Part shown: positions 21,371-33,659 of the stretch, piece by piece
Numbering within the stretch: position 1 is the stretch's first letter
Layout: every line of letters starts with the position of its first letter
DNA from: Acanthaster planci
Taxonomy: Eukaryota > Echinodermata > Asteroidea > Valvatida > Acanthasteridae
Assembly (NCBI RefSeq): GCF_001949145.1
Contig: NW_019091433.1
Coordinates: forward strand, 272,400 to 336,399
Length of the DNA: 64,000 nucleotides
Direction: 5' to 3'
Program-made: the position numbers and the translations under genes
Notes under the pieces: generated by a model
Databases searched by the model: none
The model's input: only the letters and a program-made list of their open reading frames with translations
Told to the model about the DNA's origin: nothing

Positions 21371-24300
21371 GCCAACGAAATTTGATTTATTGTTTGTCGT
21401 AGGGTTTTTTCAAATTTAGGTGTTTTTTGTTAAATATCCTTTTATCTATACATCATGTATCTGTTTATTAATATACTGCATAAAAAGCTATTGGGTGCCT
21501 TGTTTTGGCCCAATACTATTGGGGGCCCCGCTAGGCTGACAAGGAGCTCATATGGGAGTGACATTCAGTGGGATCCAGGTTTTTTGTTCTGATGAGCGGG
21601 ATCATTCAAGTTGCTGGAACCATGGAACCAAACCATTGGAGCCTGGTTGGAAAAGACAGGCAACTTTTTCGATCGATGCTGGGAGTGGGATTTTCCGTAA
21701 AGTTCGCCAATTTTGCTCAAAAACAACGGACTGATTTTCTGATGCAGGGCCAAATAACATGCCGGCGCTGACGGAAAACAAAAAAATCTAGGCCTAAGCC
21801 TGAGTCTTGCTTCCCACGAATCAATTAACCCGATTCACTGATCTATTAATTGGTTGCTAGATTATTTTTTTTTTATTTTGCAAGTTGGTTGCGTCGGCGC
21901 CCATCCAGCTAATTTTTATAGACAGTGGCAATTTACGCACCGAGCAAATAAGAAATAATGAGGTCAACAGGGAAGATTGAAATCAGTAAAAATTACTTCA
22001 ATCTACAAGTTTCTATGATTCATCAGTAATTAAGTCACACACAAAAAAACATTCATGTGGAACTTTTTACAGCTAAATTAGGATTACATTATATCATACT
22101 AAGTTGCTACGTTTATTAGACAGTACAAATTACTTTTCCTACAGTATATAGACCACTCTCATTTTGCCAACAATTTGCATCGGCTGGCGAATAGAGTTTA
22201 CAGAAATATCACTTTAGGTTGGTTTTCGATTTTACCTCTAATTCGTTCAAACCGGACAGTTTTCCCATTATTGTTGAATTGGGTGGTACTTTTATTTAGT
22301 TTCAAGTAGTACATGTATTATATAATTATTATCTGGTGTTCTAATGGCTCTGTGGGATTTTTAACACTTTGCGAATTATTCCTTTACTTTTGCACCGACG
22401 GCCAACCTCAGGAAAAACTTGCAGGAAAAACGCACTTGCAGACCCCATATAAACTTGAAGTGATTAGGCTTGGCACTTAGTCAGAATGAATCGTAACCCA
22501 TATGCGCAAAGTTGGTCCGAGTCCGCTGCTTCGACTTTATTTCTTCAAGAAATCGAGCATTCTGACTTGGAACTTATCCTAGTATAAACTATTTTTTAAA
22601 CACTGGAAATCAGATGGAAAATTAGGAGGCCTGTCAGAAGGACGCATTAATTTCGATTGAAATTGAAAGTTATAGTGGTTAGGGATAAGCGCTCACCGAA
22701 CTGATTTCATGTCGTGACCTTGACAAGGGTCTTAATTTTATACCCCAATGGCCTCGCTGCCGGACCTTTTTCTTTCAGCTTTTCTGTTCTGTTCTTCAGT
22801 TGAGACAGAATTGTCACTTTACAGCTTCCTTCAATTACTTTTTTAATTACAAGATAGGTCTACTACTTGCTCTGTACTTCAGCAGACTTTCTTATTGATC
22901 ACAGTTTTACTGTGTTAACTTTTCCGAAAGAGTGCGGTTTCACCAAAGTGTACCAAATACCGTTTTCAATGCTACAGCTGCTAAGACAGGAAACATAAAG
23001 TTATTCCACATTGAAGACATTATTTCAAGAACCCTCTTTGCACGCTTATGTACCCAACATATAATTAAGTAAATAACACCGGAGTTAATCCGAAGGTTTG
23101 GGGGAGTCAATCAAGTTTCTGCGTTCCGTCAACTCTATCTGGGATTTTTTTTTTACTTTTCAAGAAGAATTTTTCTCAAGAAGTGGTCAGCGTTGTAGTA
23201 AATGTACTCGGTCACAGTACGCATTTAGGCCTACTCGAGAACTATTTTCAGAATATTCGTGTCTTACTTGTACTCGAATTTCCAAGTACTCATACCCGAA
23301 ACAACAGTTCTTGTTCACTTCAAGTGACACTGAAAATGAATCAAACCAAAGGTTAGATGTTGAGTGAAAAATATATTTGGTCGATTCAATCCCCTGCTAA
23401 AAATCTTTAGAAAAATAATCTCTGAATAGAGTGAGCCAATTTAAAATACCGGCCTTGCGCAAAGCTTGAGAACCGCAACGGGGACTTCTCGAATGAGCCT
23501 CATGGCATTGTATATTAAGTTCACCACGGTTCATGGACATGTCAGAGGTGAAAGAGGTGGAAATTCCTCTTTTGCACCCGTTATAAAGGTACGATGAATT
23601 CCCGCGATACATGCGGCAACCGAGGTTCAGACTCATTGCTTTTAGATTATATATATGCCTACCCTTTATGGATGAATACAAAATAACTAGCCCCGTGAAT
23701 GGACTTAGCGGAAAAGCTGTTGGAACATTAGAAGGGGTTTACAAACTTCAAATATATCATTCTATTGTTTGGAAGGCTAATGTGAAGCAGGTAAATGTGA
23801 AATTCTACAGGCAAATGTGAAAGCGAGGCGAATTTGACGTCACGCAAGACTTGCGGCAAACTTTGCTACATTCAAGCGCCCAAATTAGCTCCAATGTTTA
23901 TTGCATGTCAGACCACTCACTTAAAATTCTGTTTCTACCATTCAGTCAATGGAAATAAAATAGCTTGCTTAGGGTATGAAACGATTACCTTCAGGGTGTT
24001 ATTGTAATGGTTTTCTTTTGATCGTTTCTGGAAGCTGTGATGATGAATCTTTCTGAACAGAGTTTTGCCGAAAGGAGAACAAAGCCTGAGAAGAATCGAC
24101 AGCGTCATATCATGGCTCAAGCTAAAATAATTTCACCACATGTTAAAGAAGCAGCTTGGTAAAAGGCATTAATAAAATGATAACGAACTACACTGATGCC
24201 CAATGTGGTAACTAGTAGAAGTTATATGGAAGGAACATAGCACCTCCAGACACACATAATAAACACGAATAGATTGGTTTTCAAATTGGTGCAAGGACTG

Positions 24301-24718
24301 TATGGACCGTTTTTCGAAAAGCAGGCATATTAAATAATCTAGACACAAAAATCAATATTTTAAATCTATTTTTAATCAATCCAGTTTATGAAACAGTCTT
24401 TTTGTGAGCTGGTGAAACGGGCACAAAATAATGAAGAACAAAATATTCGCTTCAGGAGGAGCAACCAGAAATAAGAAACAGAATCACTGTATTAATTTGT
24501 GAGTTTGCATTTGCAACAAAATTGTAGTCAATTTATTGTTCGTATTCTTATTGATAATTATCATTAATGACAACACCCTATCGTAACTAAATCTTCGAAC
24601 ATTCTCTGGAGAATCAGGGCTGGGTTTCACAAGTTTTGAATTTCAGTCCATTCAATTCAATACAATTGAGCATTTCACTCACTCTTAAAGAGTCTAAGCT
24701 GGACTGCACCGGGGATGA
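21371..24718. other. Intergenic DNA between TAF6L and TAF1A
   Basis: AT-rich DNA separating the two divergent TAF genes. Short open frames at 21552, 23098 and 23397 have no recognisable domains and no splice support. No RNA gene or defined element was recognised. Confidence 0.5.
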
Positions 24719-24837
24719 AAACAAACAAACAAACAAACACCCCAACAAACAAACAAACAAACAACCCCAACACCCCCAACAAACAAACAAACAAACAAAC
24801 AAACAAACACCCCCAACACCCCAACAAACAAACAAAC
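24719..24837 (+). repeat. Simple repeat (CAAA)n interrupted by C-rich blocks
   Basis: AAACAAACAAAC runs alternate with CCCCAACACCCCCAA blocks over about 120 bp. The open frames across it (Gln/Thr/Asn-rich on plus, Cys/Leu/Phe/Val-rich on minus) are low-complexity shadows. Confidence 0.9.
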
Positions 24838-25539
24838 CTAGTACAGGAATTCACTACGCGGACATCTTTCGGCGTCATCGTGTGACTAACTTTGCAAAAT
24901 GATATTCTTGAGCTTCGAAGGGTGGTAGTTAGCATCACAAGGGACCAATCTTGTTCCTTGTATATCACTATTCAAGCGTGTTCGTCCCAGCCACGGACGT
25001 ATGTAAAATCCGTCCGTCGTCCCAGCCCTTAAGGGTGCAAAGGGTGCATTGTCTCCGACAATTCAAGGAAAATTCCGCAAGGTTCTTTCGAAAAGAGGAG
25101 TCTGTGTTGGCCAAGAAATTATGGGATTGTGTAAGTATGGCCCAGGATCATCTCTGTAGATTCAGGGGCACCCATCTGGGGGCGAAGCAGACAAAAATGT
25201 AATTGAAAATTTGTCAGAAGAGCCTGAGAAAGGGGTGTCGTTTGAATAGTTGCTGAGAATACTTAGGAACATTCGCTTGGGGAGGAAGTGAGTTTGTTTT
25301 GGGCGGATAATTGAAACATTCATTGGTTAACCTACTAAAAATTGCAAATCAAATGAAATCTAAAGGACTAAACAACACATTGTTTTTTTGTTTGAGAGGC
25401 CTCAGAGACTTCAGTTGCCTGCCATGGGGCTCTAAACTTTGTTGGTTTTACACTATTTTCAGTGGAGCTTGAATTGGTTCAGTGCACTGCACCCTTAAGA
25501 GTTGGAATAAATTAATGTATCTATGTCCCGGCCACATTG

Positions 25540-25659
25540 ACACACCTTGACAATTGGGGGCGCTATTGGTTGCAGCAAAAAGCATGTGTTGACGGGCCAG
25601 GGAGCGGAGGAAAACTAGGAAAACATGCTTTGACGGAGTTTGAGATTTGAAATTGAACC
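25540..25659 (+). promoter_or_regulatory. TAF1A upstream region with inverted CCAAT box
   Basis: GCGCTATTGGTTGC at about 25559-25572 contains ATTGG (CCAAT on the other strand) roughly 95 bp before the TAF1A ATG. No TATA box is evident. The role is inferred from motif and position. Confidence 0.35.
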
Positions 25660-28600
25660 ATGGATGAACAAGGATCAGACTCGAGCGGAAACAGCTTCCA
25701 GGATGAAGACTCTGAAAAGGTTAGGAAGACAATAACAAGATTCATACCCCTGGAGGATTCATAAAGGAAATAATGTCTATAGGGCCAAGTTTTGAAATGC
25801 ATTTTCATTTTAGCATGCAATCATGTTTTGTAAACAAATAATTGTATTTTTTCCTATGTTATTTTGTTGATTTTTTCCCTGGGAATATTTGATTTGAAAA
25901 AGATATATATGAATATTAAGCAAATGAGAAAATATACAAGCGTTCAGTTCATCCCTTATAATTACCTTTATTTTCCCCCTGTGATTAAAGGAAGGCGTAG
26001 TCAACTGCATGTTGTGTTCCAATTCTTTCTCTGACCAGTCCAGCAGTCAGTCGGACACTGAGTCGGACTCTGAGTACTCGGCATTCTTCACTGACGAGGC
26101 AGGCAGTGCAGACTCTGGTCTACAGTCAGGCATTCTCCAGGAGGAACTTGGTGCCCTCTATGATCAGGAGTCTCTCGCTGGGTTGGGTTCCTTCCTCAGA
26201 AGTAAGTCTGGATGAAATTCAATCTTGTGACGAATTGTGTTTCAGGTCTGTTTGTAATCTAATCAATTAGTCTATGCCTACTTTAGTGCAGTGACATATC
26301 TCATAGCCCAAAGGGCGGATGCAGAGCCAATTCATTTTGGGGGCAGGAGGGGTGGCAAACATTTTCAGGGGGGTGTCCCAAAAGTTGGGAAATTTCTGTA
26401 TGTATTTTTCTACAGCCTTTCTGAGTGGCTAAATATTGGGACTTTTTACATACTTTTGAAGAAGGGGAAATGAAATGGTCCCAGAAGCTTTCTGCGCATT
26501 AGTTTTCCAGGAAAGAGTCCATATATACGGACGCCACTCCACACCCTGGACACAAACGCTTAGAGACTGGTCTGAAAAATTTCAAGTATTTCCCAGCAAA
26601 CACCTTGGTGTTTTTCCTCCTTGAAATTGAACTTTTCTGGACTTTTTTTGCTTTCTGATGGCAAATAGGTCAGAGTAGGGAAAAATCACTAGCATCCATA
26701 AATAGAATTCTTCCCATTTTCTAAGCAAAAAGGAATCACTCTGTTTATTATATTGGGGGCATCCCCCCAATATGTCAGTTTTATAGCAATGACTGTTTCT
26801 ATCACTAGTGATGATGAGATGAGGATTTTTGGGATGTAAGATGGTAGAGCTTAACAACTGTTACTTCCTATGAGCCTTGACGTTCAGAAAAGTTGTGACA
26901 TTAAAGTTTTTTTCACTGCTGTAGTTTCCGAAAGATTTTTGCAAGGAACGTTGATGGTTCTTATGGTAGTCACAACAAAACAAAGTGCTGTGTGAATTGT
27001 GTTCTTTGTCACTGCCATTGATAAGTGTTTAGTTGGTTTGTTTCTGCTTGTTTTTTTTCTCATCAGGGATCTTAAGAAATCCTTTGGATCGGACAGGTTT
27101 CAGCCTCCTTCTGGCATCACTTAGAGACTGTCTGTTGACCCACCGATGGCAAGAGGCAAGCCAAGCCATTGAAATAGTCTGCCTCTATCCAACACACCAT
27201 TATGAAGATCATGTCTGGAAGGTATGACAAGAGACTCTAAAACCCTCCCAGATCCTTCAAAATCTACATGAAGGGTTCAAGGGTTTTGTTGGAGAGGAAG
27301 AACTTAGCCACTGTTGCTTTTCATATGTTGAAACCCTTGCTCCCTAACAGTCCACTGACTTTATGCAAATGTTGGAATATTTGTTATTGATGTACATTTA
27401 GTAGAAGGTTTAAGTTAAATTTCAGTGTAGGATTTTGTAGGATATCGGAACTGGAAGGTTTCTTACAAAATTACTGAGAGAGTTGGGGTCACTTGACTTT
27501 TGAATGAAAAGAGGAGGCTTGATGGTAGCAAACTAACCAGAACATTTTGGATACAGCAAACAGTTGCCAAGCAGTTTTAGGTAGGCTGGAGTGGGTGGCT
27601 TAACAATGGATGCTCTTCGATGAAAAATGCTCAATGTGTTTATTTATTGTCTGTTGGAAACATATAAACCATGATGTTTATTGAATCTATTGTGACTTGG
27701 TATCATATTTGGTAATGTTTGCGACTATTCAAAGTGTCATTTGGGGCTTATTTGTCAGTGTTTGTGTCTTAAAGATTTGACGTCAGGATTTCTAAAATTG
27801 GGGGTAGCTGTGAATAATTCCACCTCTTTTAAGAAGTGAAATTTTGTTCTTTTTAGTGTGGTATGGAGATTTTGTACAACCACCCTGATTCAGACCTAGA
27901 ATTGATTGAGAAATTTGCAAGGTGAGTTGTACGTGACCCAGAATTGATTGAGAAGTTTGCAAGGTGAGTTGTACATGACCCAGAATTGATTGAGAAGTTT
28001 GCAAGGTGAGTTGTACATGACCCAGAATTGGTTGAGAAGTTTGCAAGGTGAGTTGTACATGACCCAGAATTGATTGAGAAGTTTGCAAGGTGAGTTGTAC
28101 ATGACCCAGAATTGATTGAGAAGTTTGCAAGGGGAGTTGTACCTGACCCAGAATTGGTTGAGAAGTTTGCAAGGGGAGTTGTACATGACCCAGAATTGAG
28201 AAGTTTGCAAGGTGAGATGTAGATGATCACATTTTTCACTTAAGATTTTCTGTTCCATGATTTGTAGCTTTGCTGGTGGAATTTTGTTCTAATATGTGGC
28301 AAGTTTAAGCCTTAAATCTGTTCTGTTTTCCACTTTTCGTTTTTGGGATTTTTGAGTGAGTAGAACAGTGCGACCCTCTAAGAGAGGAAAAGGCAGGGGA
28401 TATCTCCTTGCAGAGTCAATGAAAATTCTGTTTTCTTCAACTTCTTTGTACTCCGCAGAAAGATGGAGGGGATTTATCGTCACCGGAAGAGGAAGAGACT
28501 GGAGAAGGTGTTTCATCTTCTAAGTAGAGGACAGTTCCAGGACGCAGAGGTCCAGCTACAGGTAAAATCTTTTGAATGTGCACTGAAAAGAGAATCAAAT

Positions 28601-31600
28601 CATTGTTTTATGGATGTTGTCTCTGTAAATCCTGTGTAAATGCTCTGCCTACCGTTATGTAAGGTGGTGACTGCACCCTGTTAGTGTGTCTTAAAGAGCT
28701 GTTGTTTGAAGATTTAAACAGCGATAGTGAGCCACTTTTTCAAAGGTGCATGCTGAAAGGGGTCAGGGTCATTTGAAAACACCTCTATGTATGTGTATGC
28801 TTGGCGTTATCAAGGCTGTGCAGCAGAAAGCACACACTGTCATATGGTGCTGTGCTTTTGAATGATGTTGCCTTTACAAAACACACCCTGCTGTACCATG
28901 CTGCTTCCTTCAGTGCTGCTGTGTCATGTTGAGGTTCCACGGAATGTACGTCCATGTATAACTCTTCTACAGGGTGTTAGGGTAGAACACTGAAAGTAAA
29001 TTAAGCTTGAGCCAAAGTCATGCATCACAACTGTGACCCCTTTACAGCAGAACACCCCCATTACCTCTGATGAATAAATGCATTGCATGTGGAGCGAGAG
29101 CCTTAGTGCTGCATAAAGGCTATCTCTAAAATCTTCTAAAATGCAACTTAGTTAACTTAGAACAACTCAGGCACCGAGTTGCTGTTCAAATGGGTGCAAA
29201 AACAGCCAACTGAAATTTCGGGGGAAACAAAGGGAAACATTTCAAAGCTTCCAACTGTTTCTGAAAATGTTTTTCATCCCAGTCTGCTAAGATTACAAAT
29301 CAGATTCGGCTCAAGAAAAGTGATGTAGAGAGACAAGAGTATTGGATGATGATGATCAAGGCGTACTCTGGACTGCTCAAGTATGTTAACTGGTATCGCA
29401 ACTATCTATTGCCACGGCAGGAAGCGGGTACCAATCAGCTTCGAGCCGGTAAGACCTTAAGCACATGCACAGTTTGTTCATACATGCCTTCTCCAAATTT
29501 TGAGGGTTTTCATGAAACATTTCAGGAAATGGTCATAAAATGTGTTTTTTTTATACAAATGCAAGCAGATGAAGGGAAAACACCAACTTAAAAAAATACT
29601 TGTTTGGCGCAGCGCATGCTGGCTGTTGCTGATACTCAAACTGGCCAGCCAATCCTGGCAAGCTTGGTAGTTGAGTGGTGAGACTTCTGAACAGATAGCA
29701 GGAGATGAGTTCAGTTCCCATCTAAGAAAGCTTGTCATTTTTTTTTCACAAGCCCTTTGGGAAACTGAGAACACAGTGTTAAAAAGATACCCTAGTGAAA
29801 GGCAAAACTCCAGAAATAAAAAAATAACTGCATGCCCCTCGTGCAGAATAACATCTTATGTACATGTCAGAACCTTTCACCAACCTCTCTGCTCTGCCTG
29901 AAGATTTTAACATCGTAGGAACTTGTTGGAGCTGCTGTGGATACAGATAGTTACAGATCTTCCATTTGTTGTTCAGTGATTGTTTGGACATGAAACGATT
30001 TAGATCATATTGCAGGTTTTGCTCAATAGTGTGGGGTGTGGACTATGATGATATGATCTGTTGTGAGATACACTTCCTTCAGGAATACAGAATGTTCAGA
30101 GGAATATTTTCCAGGACACTAAACTCATCATTAGTGAAATTCGTCGATCCACTAAGCCCCCTCGTTAAGACTAAAGAGCCAGAATCCTGCAATTTCAATG
30201 ACATTTTTCTCACACCTGGGAGGGGACAAGGTTCAGCCACACCCCCATGATGTTTCGACCAATATTATAGTTTTGATTTCATAACCAACAGTCATACAAA
30301 TGTGTTACACGCTCGCACAGACCTGTGAGCATGTTGAATGGATTGGCCCGTTGAAAATGTTGGCACAGTGAATTTCATTATTTCAACTATCTTCATGTCC
30401 TTGACGTTATAAATGCCTTGCAGTCGTATCTGTCGTGTTTCTCCTTGCTCTTAATATACTCGGTGTTAGGGAAACCAATTTTCCACGGTATGGTTTGTCT
30501 TCAACACAGAAAAGCCTGGATTTAGTGATGCAGATGGAGTTAATGGCAGTCAATTCACGGTGCCAGTGCCTGATAAACCTGGTGTCTGGGACATCTTCAT
30601 CACTAAGCAAGCAGAGGTAATTCCTTGGAGGCTTGGTTCAATATGGTTCTCAAATATTTCTTTAAAAGGATTTCAGAAATTTTAAGAGTCTTGGAATTGA
30701 CAGGTGAAACGGAATGTATGAAAAAGGATAAAATTTTGCTGGAAAGATGAAGTTGATTGGTCGTTCCCTACAAATTCCTTCTCCAGATCCTAGAGACAAA
30801 TGGCAAAGTTGACGATGCCAGAGAACTGCTACAGAAGTACATTACCTCCGGCCCGGACAACCCCAACGCATACAAATACCTGTACAGACACCTCAAGAGA
30901 AACAACGGTGACCAACAGGAGGTGATTGGAGTTCTTGGGGTAAGCTCTTAACCACTTCACGCCGGGGGCATTGATGAATGTTGATGATGCTGGGATGGGA
31001 TAATTTCCTTTTTTTAGCTTTCAAAATTCTTTAAAAATTCATATCTTCATTCATTGGACACTTACACCCACACGAAGTACTGTCTGGTTTCTACTCTAAT
31101 CTGACAGACAACATCTATTGATGCTGGAGTATTTCAGCCGGGCCTGCTGCCTTGTAAAAAAGAACCCAGATTGTACGATGTTATGTAATTTTCTTTTGTT
31201 CACGGACCTGGCACAGTGCGCTGCTGACCTCTTTTTAATAGGGGCCGGATTAGCGTGCTGCGGTACAGTGTGTCTCATCTCTACGGTGGTGGAGCACTTT
31301 TGTCCCCGGTAGTAAGCCGCTAAATTCCCAAAACCGTGGTATACTGTTTCAAAACAAGGCTGGATTATCACCACTATTGAGAGTGAAAAAATGTCGGTAA
31401 TGCCCAGCAGCCTGGTCTTTTGTTATGAGTACGGTCTTTTGTTACAAGGCCCAGTTCCCTCTGTCCGATTTTGGAGACCCCAGCCACACGTATAAAGGAT
31501 ACTTGTCTGGTACCGGCAACCCCAGTGGTAAGTGGTTAATACAAAGTCTGAACAATGTCTGCCACTTTAAACAAAGAATAAGAATAGGCCTTTGTGATCC

Positions 31601-33659
31601 CTGATGTTGGGGTCAACTCTTAAAACAGACGGGGGGGGGGGAGATTGCATCCCTCACCCAATCTTTTGGGAACTTGAGGTGCATATAAAAACATTCATCT
31701 ATTGAGCTTCAGTTCAATATGATGTAGGGTTTAAATCTGATTTTAGGATTATATTCAGATCATGCTGTCATGTGTGCAAAATTGTTTTTCTACAAAACTG
31801 AAAAGTACAAAGTATGGAAAGGTTTGCCAGTGGAATGTTTACCTATCCTTTGCGTAATGTCAACACTTTATGGTAAGTAATATGCTGTGAGAATGTACTT
31901 CATTGTCTTAAGATGATGAAATCTGATCCCTTATTACTCAAGTGTGTCACAGCTGTACATTTAAAACATACACTGAGGCCAATAATTGCTTCATCTTTCT
32001 CCTGTCTTTTTTCCCCTTTTTTCCAGGAGTATGTGAAGAGAATTCCATCTGATCTCCTTGCTTTAGATTTGGTTAGTCTCCTACAACAGGGGCTGAAGCG
32101 TCAGAATCCCGAGTACAGCAATAAGATTGGCTGGATCACCAACTCATTGTTTGAGATGTTGGATTACCCCTGCTGGTATGACAGACTAGCACCATGGAAG
32201 GCACTCGCCAGACACCTGACAAGGATACTGAAGAAGTAAGTTGATTACTTCAACTCAGTAGGTCTTCACTTTTTCTGTCGGTGGATTACATATCATATCG
32301 CATGCTTGGATTTGTTGGACTTGGCAGGCCTCACACTTTGCAGTTGTTGGATTTTTTTAGATTCAGCAGTGACACAATGTTGCTGGAAACTGTCAGGCTT
32401 CCGTTTTTTCAGTCTGTTGGATCAGTAGGCTGCACATGGTTTTGTTTTTGTTGGCACTGTATATTTGGACCCTGTTAGATTGTGGATTCATTAGATGCAC
32501 ACTTTGCCCTCTCATTTTTAGCTTCTTTTGGATTCAGGAATTATCTTACTCTTCTGTGGTTGGTTTATGATTCAGATTTATTTGCTATTGTTGAATTCAC
32601 CCGGTCGTCTTCGGGAATTGATAGGATTATGCCATTTGTGTATGGACATGGTTGTGTTTCCTTTTTGATTGTGTGATCACCTGCTTGCTAAATGGTGACC
32701 TAAATTTGTTATTTCCCTTCAAGCCTATTTTTGTCTCCTTGATTAGACGGGACCGTGTTGCCATGGATGCAGCAGTGATGTGCTGGAGTCAAAGAGACTG
32801 GTGGCTTTACCACCACTTTGATCCCAAGGTTGTTAAAAGACTTGTCAAGAAGAGCAAGGAGGTTGCATTGCAGAAGGCTTTGGTAGCTTCAGCCATGCAG
32901 ACAGCTGGCAAAAGTTAGTCTCAGAAGTGTAGAATCCCTTAGAATTGCCTCAGGATGTTCAAGTCTGGATCAGGGTTCAGAATATTGGCTCTCAGAAATG
33001 TTCAGCTTAACTGTTTGTAAGAATTGCAAGGAAATTGCAATGAAATACTTGAGAACTGTTTTCAAATCTTTTAAAAGACTTTCTTTTAAATTAGTTCACA
33101 TCTTAAAAAGAAAATACATGTGGGTAATTCCAGCAATAAGGAGGTCCAAAAGTGTGACATTTTTGTGTCCCTGTTACATCTGACCTTTGTTATTTGGCAT
33201 GGAAATATCACCGGAATTGTTTTCAAACTATTACTATTTCTTTGGCAGGTAATTTGCATTAATTCAGCACTCTTGGAAAGTGGAAAATGTGTTCTGAACT
33301 GACAAAATCATATGTCAGACTTGACAGGGGCACGAAAAAAAGGACCCTAATTTCTGGAATTACCCATGTACATTTTATTTGGGAGGGGCGATTTTATTAC
33401 TACTTCATGTATTTGATGGTTTCCAATCCACATTCCTCATCTTCCTGGAATCGTGTGTTAAATAAGAAAGCTTAGAAAATGGTTCAAATTGCCGGGTAGA
33501 TCTTTCAACAAACAATGATGTACTTCGCTTTCAGACTTGCCATTTGTCAAGCGCGTACAGAACTACTTCAGCAGAAAGGATGACAGGAAGTCCTGTGAGC
33601 AGTTGAAGAAGGTCCAAGGTTTGGCTACTCGTTTGGTTCGACACCGTCCTGCATTATGA
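25660..33659 (+). CDS. TAF1A: TATA-box-binding-protein-associated factor 1A-like (TAF1A), complete, eleven coding exons
   Basis: Exons are 25660-25719, 25991-26201, 27067-27221, 27857-27921, 28459-28561, 29283-29448, 30510-30616, 30787-30939, 32027-32235, 32747-32913 and 33535-33659. They join in phase to 506 aa (human TAF1A is 450). The N-terminus is acidic and Ser-rich (SSSQSDTESDSEYS). The conserved region includes LLTHRWQEASQAIEIVCLYP, EKVFHLLSRGQFQDAEVQLQ, YVNWYRNYLLP, KPGVWDIFITKQ, DNPNAYKYLYRHLKR, YDRLAPWKALARHL and RDWWLYHHFDPK. The tail is basic. TAF1A is a subunit of SL1/TIF-IB, which with TBP, TAF1B and TAF1C recruits RNA polymerase I to rDNA promoters in the nucleolus (family knowledge). 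Exon 4 ends in a tandem repeat of its own donor, and exon 8 is followed within 9 bp by a MITE. Confidence 0.94.
26202..27066 (+). other. TAF1A intron 2
   Basis: Intron between exons 2 and 3 with a GTAAGT donor and a TTTTTTTCTCATCAG acceptor. No embedded element was recognised. Confidence 0.6.
27898..28213 (+). repeat. 42-bp minisatellite made of the TAF1A exon-4/intron-4 junction
   Basis: The end of exon 4 (GAATTGATTGAGAAATTTGC, then AAG) plus the donor GTGAGTTGTAC and ATGACCCA form a 42-bp unit repeated about eight times; the last unit is 38 bp. GT donors in the AAG|GTGAG context occur at 27922, 27964, 28006, 28048, 28090 and 28212. In two units (28132 and 28174) the GT is GG. Only the first donor keeps the reading frame, since reading on gives AGG TGA, a stop. 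Confidence 0.93.
28562..29282 (+). other. TAF1A intron 5
   Basis: Ordinary intronic DNA with a GTAAAA donor and a TTTTTCATCCCAG acceptor. Nothing else is seen. Confidence 0.5.
29655..29790 (+). mobile_element. Probable tRNA-derived SINE (TAF1A intron 6)
   Basis: TAGTTGAGTGG at 29668-29678 fits the RNA polymerase III A-box consensus. GTTCAGTTC at 29709-29717 fits the B box with one mismatch, at a tRNA-like spacing of about 40 bp. A following CTAAGAAAGCTTGTCA and T-run resemble the fragment near position 240. Confidence 0.5.
30948..31539 (-). mobile_element. TTAA-flanked MITE, copy 3 (in TAF1A intron 8)
   Basis: The 592-bp element has TTAA at both ends (30948-30951 and 31536-31539) and termini TTAACCACTTCACGCCGG and AAGTGGTTAA. 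Its sequence is the reverse orientation of copies 1, 2 and 4. The exon 8 donor is at 30940, so only GTAAGCTC separates the exon from the TTAA. It is antisense to TAF1A, as copy 2 is to TAF6L. Confidence 0.85.

Noticed and set aside
23397-23681. 94-codon minus-strand open frame
   Set aside because: No recognised motif, no plausible splice partners and composition like the surrounding intergenic DNA.
24614-24968. Cys/Leu/Phe/Val-rich and Gln/Asn/Thr-rich open frames
   Set aside because: Low-complexity readings of the (CAAA)n array.
24951-25202. 83-codon plus-strand open frame upstream of TAF1A
   Set aside because: A GTAAGT-like word follows TGGGATTGT near 25130, but no homologous motif or downstream exon in phase was recognised.
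27792-28258. Three long minus-strand open frames with 14-residue repeats
   Set aside because: They are translations of the 42-bp minisatellite, open in several frames because the unit is a multiple of three. There is no start context or splice support.
30940-32026. TAF1A intron 8 considered as an introner (MITE forming a whole intron)
   Set aside because: The MITE ends at 31539 and nearly 490 bp of unrelated intron follow before the acceptor, so the element does not span the intron.
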